NCBI GenBank assembly: GCA_038373885.1
Contig: JAWZYV010013550.1
Span: forward strand, 248,001 to 312,000
Source: Cheiracanthium punctorium
Lineage: Eukaryota > Arthropoda > Arachnida > Araneae > Cheiracanthiidae
DNA: 64,000 bases
Reading direction: 5' to 3'
In this document: positions 14,815-27,265 of the stretch, in pieces
Position numbering within the stretch: position 1 is the first letter of the stretch
Layout of the letters: each line of letters starts with the position of its first letter
Notes under the pieces: generated by a model
What the model was told of the DNA's origin: nothing
The model's input: the letters and a program-made list of their open reading frames with translations, nothing else
The model's database searches: none
Translations under genes and position numbers: made by a program

Positions 14815-14822
14815 AAATTTTA

Positions 14823-16149
14823 TTGTTCAACATGGGGAAACATCGGTTTAAGTGAACTTCGAAGAAAGAGAACGAAATTTGCCCTAAAAGTTCACCATAA
14901 CCGGAGTTGACTATATGTGCAGTTGTTTTAATGTATAGTGGGCGGCCATTTATTTGATCGCAACGCATCGCACTACATTTGAACGCGAGATGTTTCAGAA
15001 AGAAAAATTTATGAAGTACAACTTTGTATGCCGTACACAAAGTCATTTATTAATTTTATTTGCATTATGAAAAACATGGATATAACTCAACTAATTGGGG
15101 TCTAAGAATATGTAAAATTGTTTGGATCGGTGAGTAACATCAGTTCACCTATTTTGCATAACACTAAATCAACGATACATTAAAACTGCATTACTTACCA
15201 TATGAAGTCAACAAATGGCTGATTAAAAAAAAAATTTCATATATGAAGAATTATATGAAGAACTACAAGCACTTTTTTTAGAGACTGCTACTTTTGAGTA
15301 ACTCGAAATAACCAATCCGTTCAGGATGCCCGATTCTAGCTTTTCGAGGAGATAAACAAAGCCTCCAGGCTGCAAGCTGAGTAGCTCGAGTTTTTACAAC
15401 TCCCCGGGGATTTTCCTTGGTGACTTGGGGAGATAGATCACGTGACCTTTGTCGCCATGTTTTTCCCTATTAAAAACCTAAAACCATTCAGGATGTCAAT
15501 CTCCCCGAGTAAAACTCCAGCAGGTCGTATTTTATTCCAGATTTACCCTAAAGTGACAGTCCAGATTTACCTGAAAGTGAACGCACCCAATAGGACATTA
15601 AAATAGAGTCGTTCACTTTTCTGAAATCACTCGTTCAAACTGAACGGTTCTGTAATGCATTGTTTACTAATGATTGTTGCTACTTATTCATTTGTTTATA
15701 TGTTGTTTAGCTTAGAAAGAAAAGTTGGGTTTAATAATCATATTTTATTGGTATTTATTGTCATACATCAAGAATTATCCTCCAAGAATAGCATTTTTAC
15801 AATTATTCCTAAATACTATGTGCCGCAATCCATACCAGCAGTGTAAACTTCCAATGGTAATTGTATACGGTAAGTTTTGCTGAATTTTTTCATGTTTCAA
15901 ATCGCTAATAAAATCGATATCTTTTTATTTCAAGCACCTTCGATATACCCCCTAACTCGATTTTTGGCGCCAGGGACACAGAAATCACGTTTTCTAACAA
16001 GAATGTAGGGTTAAAAATGTGAAAAACGTAAATTTAAAAAATAATTTGACTTTTATGGGAGGAGGGGCTCTGCCCCCCTCCACCACCCCCCCCCGTTCAT
16101 TCTGGACGAAAAAAGTAGTCAAAAAACAGAAAAAATAAGAAAACAAGTT
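14823..16149. other. No gene recognised
   Basis: Short frames only, none with a domain. Two near copies of a TTCAGGATG string occur near 15321 and 15489. Nothing else was supported. Confidence 0.45.
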
Positions 16150-16310
16150 GAGCGTTTTAAGAAAAAAGCCAAAAATTTTGAAGCCATTCGCCTGTACAAA
16201 TAGTGCACCGTTACCGGAGTGAGGCACGAGGTGCCTGCTTCACGTGTCACTACACAAAATGCATTAAAAACATGTGTGTCAAAAACTGTAAAATGGTTAG
16301 TGACATCCAC
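16150..16310 (-). repeat. Interspersed repeat R (copy 1)
   Basis: Read on the minus strand this matches 35443-35560 on the plus strand, around GTGCCTCACTCCGGTAAC and AGGCGAATGGCTTC. Family unknown. Confidence 0.6.
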
Positions 16311-16330
16311 AATCGCCTATCTCGACAATC

Positions 16331-16960
16331 TTACCCGGCCACCCCTATCTTTTCCGAAGTCATCTCAGCATAATCGCACATGGTTTCATTGACAAACTGG
16401 CGGTAGTCTGCCATTGTCGTGGAAGAAAATGAAAGCCAGTGCATTATGGTGAACAAAAGAAGGCAGCCTCTGCCCCGCAAGACGCCCAAGACTCGGTTTT
16501 CCTGTTTGAGAGAAGTCACGTCGCATTCTCTTTGCACGTGTACCCTTTTATGACATCTCCAACAGGTCACGTTTGGATTCCTCCGGGAAAAGCTTTTTTT
16601 TTCCAACAACGAGACTATCCAATAATTGCTGTAGTGCCTTGAGTACAGAATTCAGTTTATTATCTTTTTCTTTGGCGGCCTTCTCTTCTATATACATAGG
16701 CCTCACATGTCTGGGTGTTTTCGAAATGGTTCTCGCAGCTTCATATTTCATGCTATATGCCAGAGCTGCCTTCAAATCTTTTGGACTACCAGTCTCGTAG
16801 AATGTTGTGTATCTTTGATAGCCTCAACGAAGTACTGGAGTGCTAAACTTTCCTGAACATCTAGGAGACATTCCGCATAAGCTAGGCTCATTAATCGCTC
16901 TACATCGGCAGCCAATACCGTAGGCTTTCTCCGTGTCTGTGGCAGGCACACAGCCAGCTG
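16331..16960 (-). pseudogene. Gag-like remnant of an LTR retrotransposon with CCHC knuckle
   Basis: On the minus strand, parts of a gag-like protein are readable in three frames. The first part has VLAADVERLMSLAYAE, the next LKAALAYSMKYEAARTISKT, and the last a zinc knuckle CWRCHKRVHVQREC of the CX2CX4HX4C form. Frameshifts lie near 16790 and at an A-run near 16598. The pattern fits capsid-like and nucleocapsid parts of Gypsy-type elements, which act in particle assembly. A primer-site-like sequence and an LTR lie upstream (17119-17397) in the expected order. No protease or RT follows, so the copy is truncated and inactive. Confidence 0.65.
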
Positions 16961-17094
16961 CATCAAAAAAGGGTCTCTAGATCTGTGGCAGGCGATGAAC
17001 GTTTCGATCGTCTGCCATCTTGCTGGTAGTTAAGTCAAGCGATGGCAACAGCTGTCCTTTTTTCCGCATTGGGAAAGGGTTGCACCTCAAAGGG
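16948..17094 (-). mobile_element. Half copy of piggyBac-like MITE family P
   Basis: It ends in CCTCAAAGGG followed by TTAA (17095-17098), the inverse of the left end at 23802. It shares the AGATGGC, CGATCGAAACGTT and GGGTCTC blocks with the other copies. Only one arm is present; it abuts the gag remnant, so the other half and part of gag were lost. Confidence 0.7.
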
Positions 17095-17118
17095 TTAATG
17101 GCATTCAAATAGATATCC

Positions 17119-17140
17119 TGATCCCACTCCTGGACACCAA
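17119..17140 (-). other. Candidate primer binding site
   Basis: Directly inside the LTR, the minus strand reads TTGGTGTCCAGGAGTGGGAT. Position and form fit a reverse-transcription primer site; the tRNA was not identified. Confidence 0.45.
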
Positions 17141-17397
17141 TGTTACGAAATTTGCCACGTCGATTCTAAATCAGCCAAATTAGCACAATAAACAAATATA
17201 ACACTTTATTCTACAGCTCGCAGCCCAGTAACTCAAAATAATACAAGAATCAGTAACATGTGATAAAGAAAATCATAAATAAGCATAACAATAACGCTGT
17301 TCATATCACAAAGTCAACCGCGCTGCTTCCAGGTCTATCACTGAACTCTCTTTCGCAGAGAGAAACAAGCACTTTTATAATGACTGTAGGGGTAACA
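17141..17397 (-). mobile_element. LTR of a Gypsy-like element
   Basis: On the minus strand it starts TGTTACCCC and ends CGTAACA, 257 bp. A TATA-like box (ATTATAAAAG) lies near the start and AATAAA near 17208. The order LTR, primer site, gag supports a 5' LTR. The outer TSD cannot be checked because no second LTR was found. Confidence 0.65.
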
Positions 17398-19760
17398 GAG
17401 CCTAGTACTTTCAAATCATACTTCACTTAATTTTTACTGTAAATTTTTATCAGAGGTATAGCATGGATCAAAATGAAGACAAGTTCTTGAACAACGAAAG
17501 CAGTTTATTTACAAAGAAAGAAGTTCATCCCGTTATAAGACAGAAATACAAGAAAAAATTGTTTGAAAAAAAAAAAAAGCAGCATAAGCAGGGCAGCCAG
17601 AAAAGGAGGTAGCAAGACTTCTATTTTACTTGTAAAGCTTACCATTTACTGGTAACAAAAAATGGCTTCTACTCATCACAAAAATAGTTAAGTACTCATT
17701 ACAACAGAGCTTCCACAAAAAAAAAATGACAAGGCCCAGCCTTCCATTTGCCTTCTTCAGGCCAGCCACAACACACATCTGTACTGGGTTCTTCTGCTAG
17801 GCAACCAGAACTAACACCTCCTTTCATACTACCCTGCCCATGCTTCACAAGCTCAAATTTGCATACTTTCCAAACCTGGAAAGAAAAATAAAATAATTTC
17901 TTGTTTTATTTAAATGATGTGACACATCAAGGATGATGTCACACAGCTTTCAGCCTATGGAATGGTTTTAACAAATTTAGTTATAATTAAGTGGCAACTA
18001 GTTGGCTTGTTTACATCTATAATATGTCAGATGATGAAGCTAGTTATCCCAGTATGATAATTTAAGACTATTTTAACTTAATATAATGATTGAAAGTAAC
18101 TTAGAAGTAGTTTATCTTTGCCTTTAATTTTAAATGCTGTTTATCTTATTTCAAATATTTACAAGACTATTTTAAAAAAGGTAAATGTAATTAATTTTAG
18201 AGCTTTGGTGTATAAAAGGAACCAGGCATATGCATAATATAAAAATAAGTCTGTTATATTCCACAGTTCTACATAACAAACCACAAAAGCATTGTTAGGA
18301 CTTTGCTGAGGATAGTTGGAAAACATATTGGGGGAAAGGGAAGCTTTAGGTATTTTACTTTAGGGTTAAGGGAACTTTAAATGTTTTTAAAAATACTTAG
18401 GATTAATGAAAATAAAGTTTTATTATACTATAATTTTGCTAAACAGATAAAATATATTTAGTTTATTTCTACACATTCCAACAATGTCGTCATCAGAATA
18501 TTCTGGAAGAATCTTCTCTAATTAACATAGGGTCTCGAGACATGAATTTTCCAGAAACCACATTTGTCGCCAAGACTACAGGGTTACTTTCACAGGTTTA
18601 CCATTATCTTAGGACGTCGCTGTTATGTCTTAAAACTAGTTTCGCGACAAAGCATGCAATACAAGAGCAAATTAAGTTTGGACCGATATGGAAATATTTA
18701 ACAAGGACTGTATTCAGTCTTGTCTAATTTACAAGCTTTATTTTAAAATTTGGAGGAACCGTACTAGTTTTATTTTTTCGTGAATTTGTCAGACTCCTGT
18801 GGTGCAGAATTCGGTTCATCAAACAATTGAACTAAATTAAACTTTTTTTAAAATACGAAATTCCAAATTTAAGGAGGAAGTACAAAATGTTGTGCAGTAA
18901 TCCAGATTCTGGAATGTTGATGGTGATGAGACAATATGCTTTCAAGTGTTTCTGCTTGCTTGAACAAGGCATATATTATTTAACTGCTAAGTAGTGATGG
19001 CAAAGAAAAATTTACATACTTGCTTTACAATTATCTCAAGCATAGATGTAACTTACTATGAACAAGGGGGTGGGGAGGCCCCCCCCCCTGAAAAAATTCT
19101 AGACCATTCGGATATCACCTATTTGAAAATATTTTCTACAGTAGGAAATATTTTGCTTCCCCCCACCCACTTTCGCCAGTGTTACATGCCAATTTATGCC
19201 AATAATCGCAAGTGTTTATCAAGAAGTTCACAAAGTAGCAAAACAGCCGCGAAATAAACCGATTGAAACTTTTCTATATGTGTGCGTGACACTTAGATTG
19301 ATGGGGAAAATAGAGTCGTAATGATGAGACGAATAAAGAATAATGGTGTGCCTTATTATTTTTTGTTTGCAATATTTATTTCTTGAGTTGGCTTGTTCAT
19401 GAATCCCTTTAAAGTGTAATAAGTCTACGGGGTGGCAAAAAATAAAGTAAATTTAATAAATCGTATTTATCTTTTTGAATCCTAATATTTTTACTTTATT
19501 ACAGATAGGAAGCCTTTCATTGTATCAGCTTTTGTACACCACTTCATGGTACAGTGTATACTTAAATTGTTTTGCAAAACTGAGTCTCGGAAACAGGTTT
19601 TTCGAAGTGAAACTTTTTAAAAGTATGTTTTCTACTGTGTGTTCCTGAAATGCTGAATCTAAATTTTAACGAATAATTACCGAGCGTGAATGGCATAAAT
19701 GTCAATTTCCTATCACCTCACTGATATGAAGATATTCTGATTTAGAATTCCAATCTTTGA
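17398..19760. other. No gene recognised upstream of the plus-strand ZNF gene
   Basis: Contains short frames without domains, a G/C homopolymer block near 19070-19090 and an A-run near 17566. It may hold the promoter and 5' non-coding exons of the gene starting at 19793, but no splice chain could be supported. Confidence 0.4.
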
Positions 19761-19792
19761 GCAGTTTTTGTTCTGGAAAACTATAGGTTCAA

Positions 19793-21136
19793 ATGGAAGA
19801 AGCAACCATTTTTTGTGGACAGAGTGCAGGAGCATCTCCCAGAAGGCAAACTCTGGATATTTCTGCTGGCTCATTAAAGGAACACCAAATGCACGATGCA
19901 TGTCAAAAAACATTTTCTGGGAATGCATATTCAAAGGACCGTGTCCTTACTCTTCCTGGAGAAAAGCCCTATATTTGTGATGTTTGTCAAAAAGCATTCA
20001 CTAAGCAGAGTAGTTTGAAGGAACACCTCCGCATTCACTCTGGAGCAAAGCCTCATGTTTGCGATGTGTGCCAGAAAGCATTCATTCATCGGAGTCACTT
20101 CAATGAACACCTTCGCGTTCACACAGGAGAAAAACCTTATGTTTGCGATGTGTGTCAAAAAGCATTCACTAAGCAGAGTAGTTTGAAGGAACACCTCCGC
20201 ATTCACTCTGGAGCAAAGCCTCATGTTTGCGATGTGTGCCAGAAAGCATTCAATAATCGGAGTCAATTAAATGTACACCTCCGCATTCACACTGGAGAAA
20301 AGCTTCATGTTTGCGATGTGTGCCAGAAAGCATTCATTCAGCAGACTCACTTGAAAAGACACCTTCGCATTCACACTGGAGAAAAGCCTTATGTTTGCAA
20401 TGTGTGTCAAAAAGCATTAACTCAGCGGAATCACTTGAACGAACACCTCCGCATTCACTCTGGAGTAAAGCCTCATGTTTGCGATGTGTGCCAGAAAGCA
20501 TTCAATAATCGGAGTCAATTAAATGTACACCTCCGCATTCACACTGGAGAAAAGCTTCATGTTTGCGATGTGTGCCAGAAAGCATTCATTCAGCAGACTA
20601 CCTTGAAAAGACACCTTCGCATTCACAATGGAGAAAAGCCTTATGTTTGCAATGTGTGTCAAAAAGCATTCACTCAGCGGAATCACTTGAACGAACACCG
20701 CCGCATTCACACTGGAGAAAAGCCTTATGTTTGCGATGTGTGTCAAAAAGCATTCACTAATCAGAATTACTTGAAGCAACACCTCCGCATTCACACTGGA
20801 GAAAAGCTTCATGTTTGCGATGTGTGCCAGAAAGCATTCATTCAGCAGACTCACTTGAAAAGACACCTTCGCATTCACACTGGAGAAAAGCCTTATGTTT
20901 GCAATGTGTGTCAAAAAGCATTCACTCAGCGGAATCACTTGAACGAACACCGCCGCATTCACACTGGAGAAAAGCCTTATGTTTGCGATGTGTGTCAAAA
21001 AGCATTCACTAATCAGAATTACTTGAAGCAACACCTCCGCATTCACACTGGAGAAAAGCCTTATGTTTGCGATGTGTGTCAAAAAGCATTCACACACCGC
21101 AGTGACTTCAGTCAGCACCTCCGTATTCACACGTGA
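19793..21136 (+). CDS. C2H2 zinc-finger protein, 14 fingers
   Basis: The frame encodes 447 residues. It begins Met-Glu-Glu just after an AG that looks like a splice acceptor (GAAAACTATAG). After ~58 residues with no clear domain come 14 complete fingers of the form CDVCQKAF-x5-L-x2-H-x3-H, joined by HTGEKP or HSGAKP linkers. A three-finger block (NNRSQL, QQTHL, QRNHL) recurs with a 252-bp period, so the array has expanded recently. The protein is expected to bind DNA in the nucleus; target and partners are unknown, and no KRAB, BTB or SCAN-type domain is visible. The TGA stop falls in a linker where paralogous fingers have TGEK, and more finger code follows. It may be a gene with a truncated tail. 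Confidence 0.75.
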   Translation: MEEATIFCGQSAGASPRRQTLDISAGSLKEHQMHDACQKTFSGNAYSKDRVLTLPGEKPYICDVCQKAFTKQSSLKEHLRIHSGAKPHVCDVCQKAFIHRSHFNEHLRVHTGEKPYVCDVCQKAFTKQSSLKEHLRIHSGAKPHVCDVCQKAFNNRSQLNVHLRIHTGEKLHVCDVCQKAFIQQTHLKRHLRIHTGEKPYVCNVCQKALTQRNHLNEHLRIHSGVKPHVCDVCQKAFNNRSQLNVHLRIHTGEKLHVCDVCQKAFIQQTTLKRHLRIHNGEKPYVCNVCQKAFTQRNHLNEHRRIHTGEKPYVCDVCQKAFTNQNYLKQHLRIHTGEKLHVCDVCQKAFIQQTHLKRHLRIHTGEKPYVCNVCQKAFTQRNHLNEHRRIHTGEKPYVCDVCQKAFTNQNYLKQHLRIHTGEKPYVCDVCQKAFTHRSDFSQHLRIHT

Positions 21137-21905
<769 letters not shown>

Positions 21906-22104
21906 AGAACTTAGTGGTTTAACACTACAGTGTATACTAACCCACAGGCTAATTTTGACCCACGACGCCTGTTTTATTGGTCTGCCATCACCATAAACCA
22001 CTAAAACTGAATATGTGCATAATGTATTTCTTTTTCTTTCGCTTGATACTCCTGTTTTCACGCATGAAGATTGTGTTCTCTTCCCTGTTTTACCATGAGG
22101 TCAC

Positions 22105-22116
22105 CAAAATAAAGAG
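22105..22116 (+). terminator. Candidate polyadenylation signal
   Basis: CAAAATAAAGAG lies about 200 bases past the last decayed finger and could end the transcript of the 19793 gene. Confidence 0.4.
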
Positions 22117-22191
22117 AAGAAAGGCATCCTTTGAAAGTCCCTTTATTTGTGAACAAACATTTTTGATGAATCTCCACAAATCAGAGACTAA

Positions 22192-23345
22192 GGGCCCGAT
22201 TCAAACGAAACGCGATCGGTCGTCTCCAAAACGATCGTTTTCTCTCTGGAAGTTCGATCACTTTTACAAGCGATCGCAAAAGTGTATTCAAAGTGAAACA
22301 AAATAGACGATCGAACTTACAGGTTTGCTAGATGGAAACTTTATCGCCACAGAGTGAAAACGCAACTTCCAGTGACATAGAAAGTCGCTGTTAACCAATA
22401 AAAAAATTGCATCTTTCTCTGGAAAAAACTTTTAATTTAATGGCGACGACTAAGTGTTTATTTATTTATGTTTGAGCTGCAATGGACAACAGGCTGTGTC
22501 TTAATTTTTTTCCCCAACAGTATTGTAGGTTAATGTTTTAAAATTTTAACTGGTTTAGGTTAATATTTTTTGTATGTTTATAATCATGGAAATACATTTT
22601 TAATTTATGAAGATTTTTTTAGAAAATTATTAATAATAGTATTGTTCGTCATAATTATCATGCCGAATTGTTCGAATTATCGAATAATAATTGTTCTCTA
22701 GTTTGCCTACTACATTTTATTTTTCTGTAGCAGAGAAGCTGTTTATAATTATAATGGAGGGGTAGAATTACTATATATTTTATGTACTGATATATAATTA
22801 ACAATCAAAGACAGCCTTAATATAGTGGTATGAATATTTTTATTTGTTTAGGAGGATTGCTAGGATGCTTATTTTAGCGAGAAATTATTCATGTATTTTT
22901 TCGCGCTGTTTCAAACATCAAATTTAACGAGCAATAAACGATTTAAAATAAGGACTATAGATGGCGCCTGCATCGTAGTGTCTGCTAGAGTGGAACTCGA
23001 AGGCCGACAGAAAATAAACCCTACAGAAATTCTGTTCTGCGAGAAAATTCAGCTTTCCGCAGGCCTAAATCTTTTGCAGAATTCCCTGTGATAATTCCTA
23101 CGGATTGCTTCGTAATTTTAAATAACGAGTCTTCATTGTTGTTGTAATCTTCTTATCAACCATCCGCCGATCGATTCGCCATGTTCTCGAAACCGATCGC
23201 TTTTGAAAAAGCGATAGCAAAACGCCGATCGCAGTGTCACGTGATCCAAAAGCGATAGACAGGTTTCACTTGAATAGGAATCAGTCGAAAATTTCAGCGA
23301 TCGCAACGGAAAATGATAGAACTCTGTTTCGTTTGAATCGGACCC
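22192..23345. mobile_element. PIF/Harbinger-like MITE
   Basis: Inverted ends read GGGCCCGATTCAAACGAAAC on the left and GGGTCCGATTCAAACGAAAC on the right (19 of 20). A TAA TSD lies at 22189-22191 and 23346-23348. The 3-bp TAA duplication and GGG ends fit PIF/Harbinger. Subterminal CGATCG motifs are frequent. No transposase frame in 1154 bp. Confidence 0.8.
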
Positions 23346-23348
23346 TAA

Positions 23349-23797
23349 GAGCAGACTTTTCTGCAATTTTACACATTTCTACCGCGATTTTCAAACCTAA
23401 TCTTAAAAAAAAAAACTTCAAAAATACTCTCTCAGCCATCACATTAATTGTTAATGCTTCACGTTTCAGGTTATTTAATATAATTAATCTGCAGATGAAT
23501 TGGGCAATCTGTGAAATAATTGCATATGTAAATTTGACATCTTACTTCGTTTATAAAAATTTGTATATGCTAAATTATTTATGTGTTTTCTTCAAAGTAG
23601 TATTTATTTTTAACATGTAATCTTCCCCCCCCCACCCCACCCCAAAAAATGCATTCACCATTGGCCTCCTGTAAGGTACCTTTATGTTTATTTGGACTGC
23701 AGGCTGAAAAAGGTTGCACACCCCTACTGTAGGAATTGGCTATACACTCATTTTAACATAATAAAAAGAAAACTTTGTTCTTGTCTAAAATATGCAT
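23349..23797. other. No gene seen between two transposons
   Basis: AT-rich, with a C-rich block near 23624-23645. Nothing else recognised. Confidence 0.5.
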
Positions 23798-23801
23798 TTA
23801 A

Positions 23802-25449
23802 CCCTTTGAGGCGCAACCCTTTCTCAATGCTGAAAAAAGGACAGCCGTTGCCATGGCTCGACTTAACTACCAGCAAGATGGCAGACGATCGAAACGTTCA
23901 TCGCGTCGCACAGCCAGCTGCGTCAAACAAGGGTCTCTAGATCTGTGGCATGCAATGAACGTTTCGATCATCCGCCATCTTGCTGGTAGTTAAGTTGAGC
24001 GATGGCAACGGCTGCCCTTTTTCAGCATTGGGCAATCTATCCAACTGTTCTCGCATTCTTCCATTCTTCAGCATATTGTTCCCGTAATTGCCGACAATCC
24101 AGGTTAAATTTGGAAATGACAACACCCGGGAAACAAAATTTGTGTTGAAAAGTGGATGGCCACGAATGAAGAGTGTTATGGAAACAAGGATAGCAACTGA
24201 GTTGAGAGACATCTACTTTTATTTATCACAGCTTGGCACAGAAGTATATCACAGTCAGTAATTTCATAAGTACTTGCAAAAAGGATTTAACAATTGCTTT
24301 AAAATTATTTAAATATCACATCTATTCTTTATCACAGTCTGTAAATTTCATAAGTACTGGCAAAAGGGTTTAACGATTTCAACTTCAAAAGCCATTTAAA
24401 TTTCAATTCTAACTTGCTGCTTTACCTTGAAGAAAACATGTCCACCGGGAAAACTTCCAATCTTTAAGAGATGTAAAATTACGATGGAAAACTAAGTTCT
24501 ATGTGACGGCACTTTAAAAGAAATTCTAACTTCTACTTTACTTTAAAAACAGGTTAAAAATTAGAAACATTTGGTATTGATTAAAAACGTACTATCATTT
24601 AAAGATTTAATTAAAAGCAGGTTTGGATGGCTGAAAAATAACTTATCTTGAACTAAAGAGCATTACCGCTCGCTAGTACTGCTACATCGCCATAACTCCT
24701 GTCTACTGTCTATCAGCTGTTTATCTGCCTGCTGTCTAACTGCTTAACTGCGATGATCTGCCACGATTACGGCGAAAGCTCCTCCTTTTATTTATCACCG
24801 TCGACGGCGCGTCTTATTTCTGAGTTGTTCCCCGGCTGCTCGTTTGAACGGCATTTACCGGGCTTCTAAAGAGCACCGGTGATTGGGTGAACAGCTTGTA
24901 GCAGTTTCTTCCGGGCGGTGCTTACTGCGCCAACCAAACATTATACTCGTCCAAGATGGCGGCTGTTACGAACCGGAGATTTGTGCTGTGCGTCTTAAAC
25001 GAACGTTGACGCAAGCAAAGATTTTGAGCAAGGTTTAAATTTAATAAAAAGTTACTATTTTAAATTCATTTGGCTTTTAAGTTAGATTATTTGCATTAGG
25101 GAATTTATTAAACTGATTTTGTTGTTAAAAATTTATTTGAACCTTTTATTGCTGCCTTTAAAGTTGGAAAGTTTCACAATTCAGGTAAGTCTGAAAGTTA
25201 AATAGACAAAAGAGTTGGGATATTTATTGTTCACAAACAGCTATTGGGAACACAGCAGATGTCAGTGCTGTTAAAAATAATTGCGACAATTTTTTTACGG
25301 GAAATGACATGCTAAAAAGTAAAGGATTCTAGTGGAGCTGTGTCACTCGCAACTATTTTTATAGAAATCAAATCTATTCTTCGTGACTGGCAACAGTCAG
25401 AACGTCAGAGTTTGGTGTTTCCAGAGCGGGAACACTGCGCATTAAAGGG
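23802..25449. mobile_element. piggyBac-like MITE family P, copy 1 (interrupted)
   Basis: Flanked by TTAA at 23798-23801 and 25450-25453. The left end CCCTTTGAGGCGCA and inverted right end CCCTTTAATGCGCA agree at 12 of 14 positions. A large internal inverted repeat occupies 23820-24032. The last ~190 bases match copy 2 (30390-30580). An LTR insertion (24074-25252) explains the extra length over the 484-bp copy 2. TTAA plus CCCTTT ends fit piggyBac-type elements. No transposase. Confidence 0.82.
24074..25252 (-). mobile_element. LTR-like insertion (solo LTR candidate)
   Basis: It interrupts piggyBac-like copy 1 and has an exact 5-bp duplication, CAGCA, at 24069-24073 and 25253-25257. The uninterrupted site is seen in copy 2 near 30390. 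The ends are TGTTCCC at the right on the minus strand and GGGAACA(ATA) at the left. On the minus strand there is a TATA-like ATAAATAAAAGG near 24800 and an AATAAA near 24215, in LTR order. No coding sequence, so it is most likely a solo LTR. Confidence 0.65.
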
Positions 25450-25771
25450 TTAAAATAAATGCAGTGGAACCTGTCTAATGCCCAGACAGTGCAGCAAGCT
25501 TGATTTATCAAGTCAATAAGCTTGAATTAAGCTTGAAAATTCCAAGCGTGTAAGCTTGATGCAAGCTTGAATCAAGTGTTCTAGTTTACATTTGCCCAGC
25601 TTGCATTAAGCTTGACATTTCAAGCTTAAAAAATTTTCCAAAAAAAAAAAAAAAAAATTCTAAATACACGGGGCGCCCGCGCCCCACATACTTTATTTTC
25701 CCGCGCATTTTCCCCCCTCTATGCTGAAATTTTAAGTTATTTTAATCTGTTTCCATCGAGTGTCCGTGGCT

Positions 25772-25843
25772 AGAATAGAACCCGGGACCTTCCAGTTCGT
25801 AGCCGAGCGCGTTATCCATATCATTATCCGCGCTACCAAGCTT
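25772..25843 (-). repeat. tRNA-derived SINE head
   Basis: On the minus strand GGTAGCGCGGATAATG resembles an A box and GGTCCCGGGTTCTATTC a B box, with about tRNA spacing. Arms do not fold as a clean tRNA, so I call it tRNA-derived. Confidence 0.5.
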
Positions 25844-26169
25844 CGATGGAGTTATGACTAAAGTTTGAAGTGAATTATTAAGCGGTTTTCTGGCCAGATT
25901 GATAAGTGGGCGATGTGTTATTTGTTTCTTTTATTTTTCCATGGGATGCATCAAAATTAAAATAATGGTATGTGTGATTTAGAGACTCTACTAATAGGGA
26001 AATAAACATAATATAAACTTAAGAGCAGCACACGTTTTAAAACTTTCAGTACCGCAACACTCATGAGCAATACTGCTGGCCAAAATCGAGACAAACGACT
26101 GATTTTGAAATCAATTTCGTAGTATAATTGTATTTTATTTTGAAGAATTTCCATATTTGGAAATATAAA

Positions 26170-26663
26170 ATGGGTTTACTTACTTAACACAAATTTTGTG
26201 TTAAGTAATATGAAATCAAAGAAACAGATAGTTAAACGTTACTTCGAAATGCTATATCACAGTTGCTAACATAACATGTATGGAATACAAACACTTTAGT
26301 CATTTTTGTAAATATTTCTTATAATAACAAATAATTGAAAATTTTTGCTATTTTTTAACGCTAAAAATTCTCTTTACAAATGTGGTTAGTTATTTTCCTA
26401 CATATTGGTATGCTATAGCGATATAGAGCATTTCGAAGAATTAAAAATAAGTTTAAATTAATTTATACAAATGTAAATTTGAATTATTTTCATTGTTCAT
26501 ACTTTATAATGAAAAAAATTATTTAACTTCCGATTTTTTTTTTTTTTATCCTTTGTTATTTTATTTTTAAACTACAAAAGTGTAAGATGTAAGATTTTTG
26601 GGCCCTAAAATCTCTAGGCTCTGGGCAGTTGCCCCGTTTGCCTTGCCGGTAATATGGCACTGG
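26170..26663 (+). repeat. hAT-like fragment; carries the empty site of element A
   Basis: Matches 8185-8392 joined directly to 9868-9900 without element A, and ends GGTAATATGGCACTGG with GGGCCC inside, like a hAT right end. Confidence 0.6.
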
Positions 26664-27265
26664 TAATAAAATAAAACAAATCTTTTACGAACTTTTAGCA
26701 AATTTGAGGACGCTAGACAATTAATGTCCATTCTCTTTCACAGATGGTGCCATCAACGCTCCTTTAAAAAGGAAAAATCAAGCGAGTAGCTATTGCCAAG
26801 CTTAAATCAAGCTGTATTTAAGCTTGACAGTTCAACTTGACTCCTGCAAGCTTGCTGCCAGCTTAGAATGAGTTGAACTGTCAAATTCAAAGAAATGTCA
26901 AGCTTGATTTAAGCTTATGTGCTGTCTGGGTGTGACCACACTTGGAAAGAACAAAATCAGTTACCATATTAAGGTGGTAAAGTATAGTGGTTGTAAAGTG
27001 GTATTGTACAGTCACGACTAAAGTGTTAACCATTTGAATTTTTATAGGGGGGTGCCAAACTTAAAAAAAAATTTCTAGAGGTAGCTAATTTCAAACTTTT
27101 AACAAATTTAGTTCTGTTTTTTTTTTTTTTTTTTTTACATCATGAGACACTAACCTAAAACTCTAGGGGGGGTGCCCTACCTTGCCTCCCCTTATGGGTG
27201 CCCATGGTGTTCGCTATAGACAGGTGATCTCTTTATCTAGGTGGGCACTTTATCAGGTTCCACTG

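Larger units (their letters stand above)
25481..26930. mobile_element. Nested element with CCCAGACAG ends and AAGCTTGA repeats
   Basis: Starts CCCAGACAGTGCA and ends TGTGCTGTCTGGG. Both subterminal zones (25492-25625 and 26796-26915) are dense in the near-palindrome TCAAGCTTGA. It encloses a tRNA-like SINE head and a hAT-like fragment. The TSD is unclear. Confidence 0.5.
25462..27265. mobile_element. pogo/Tigger-like element with nested insertions
   Basis: Inverted ends CAGTGGAACCTG match at both sides. The right flank is TA; the left flank is TG, a probable mutation of the TA TSD. The interior is mainly a nested element (25481-26930). No transposase frame. Confidence 0.6.

Noticed and set aside
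14648..15046. 132-residue minus frame
   Set aside because: It crosses the whole of MITE C and its TSD, so it cannot be an ancestral coding region.
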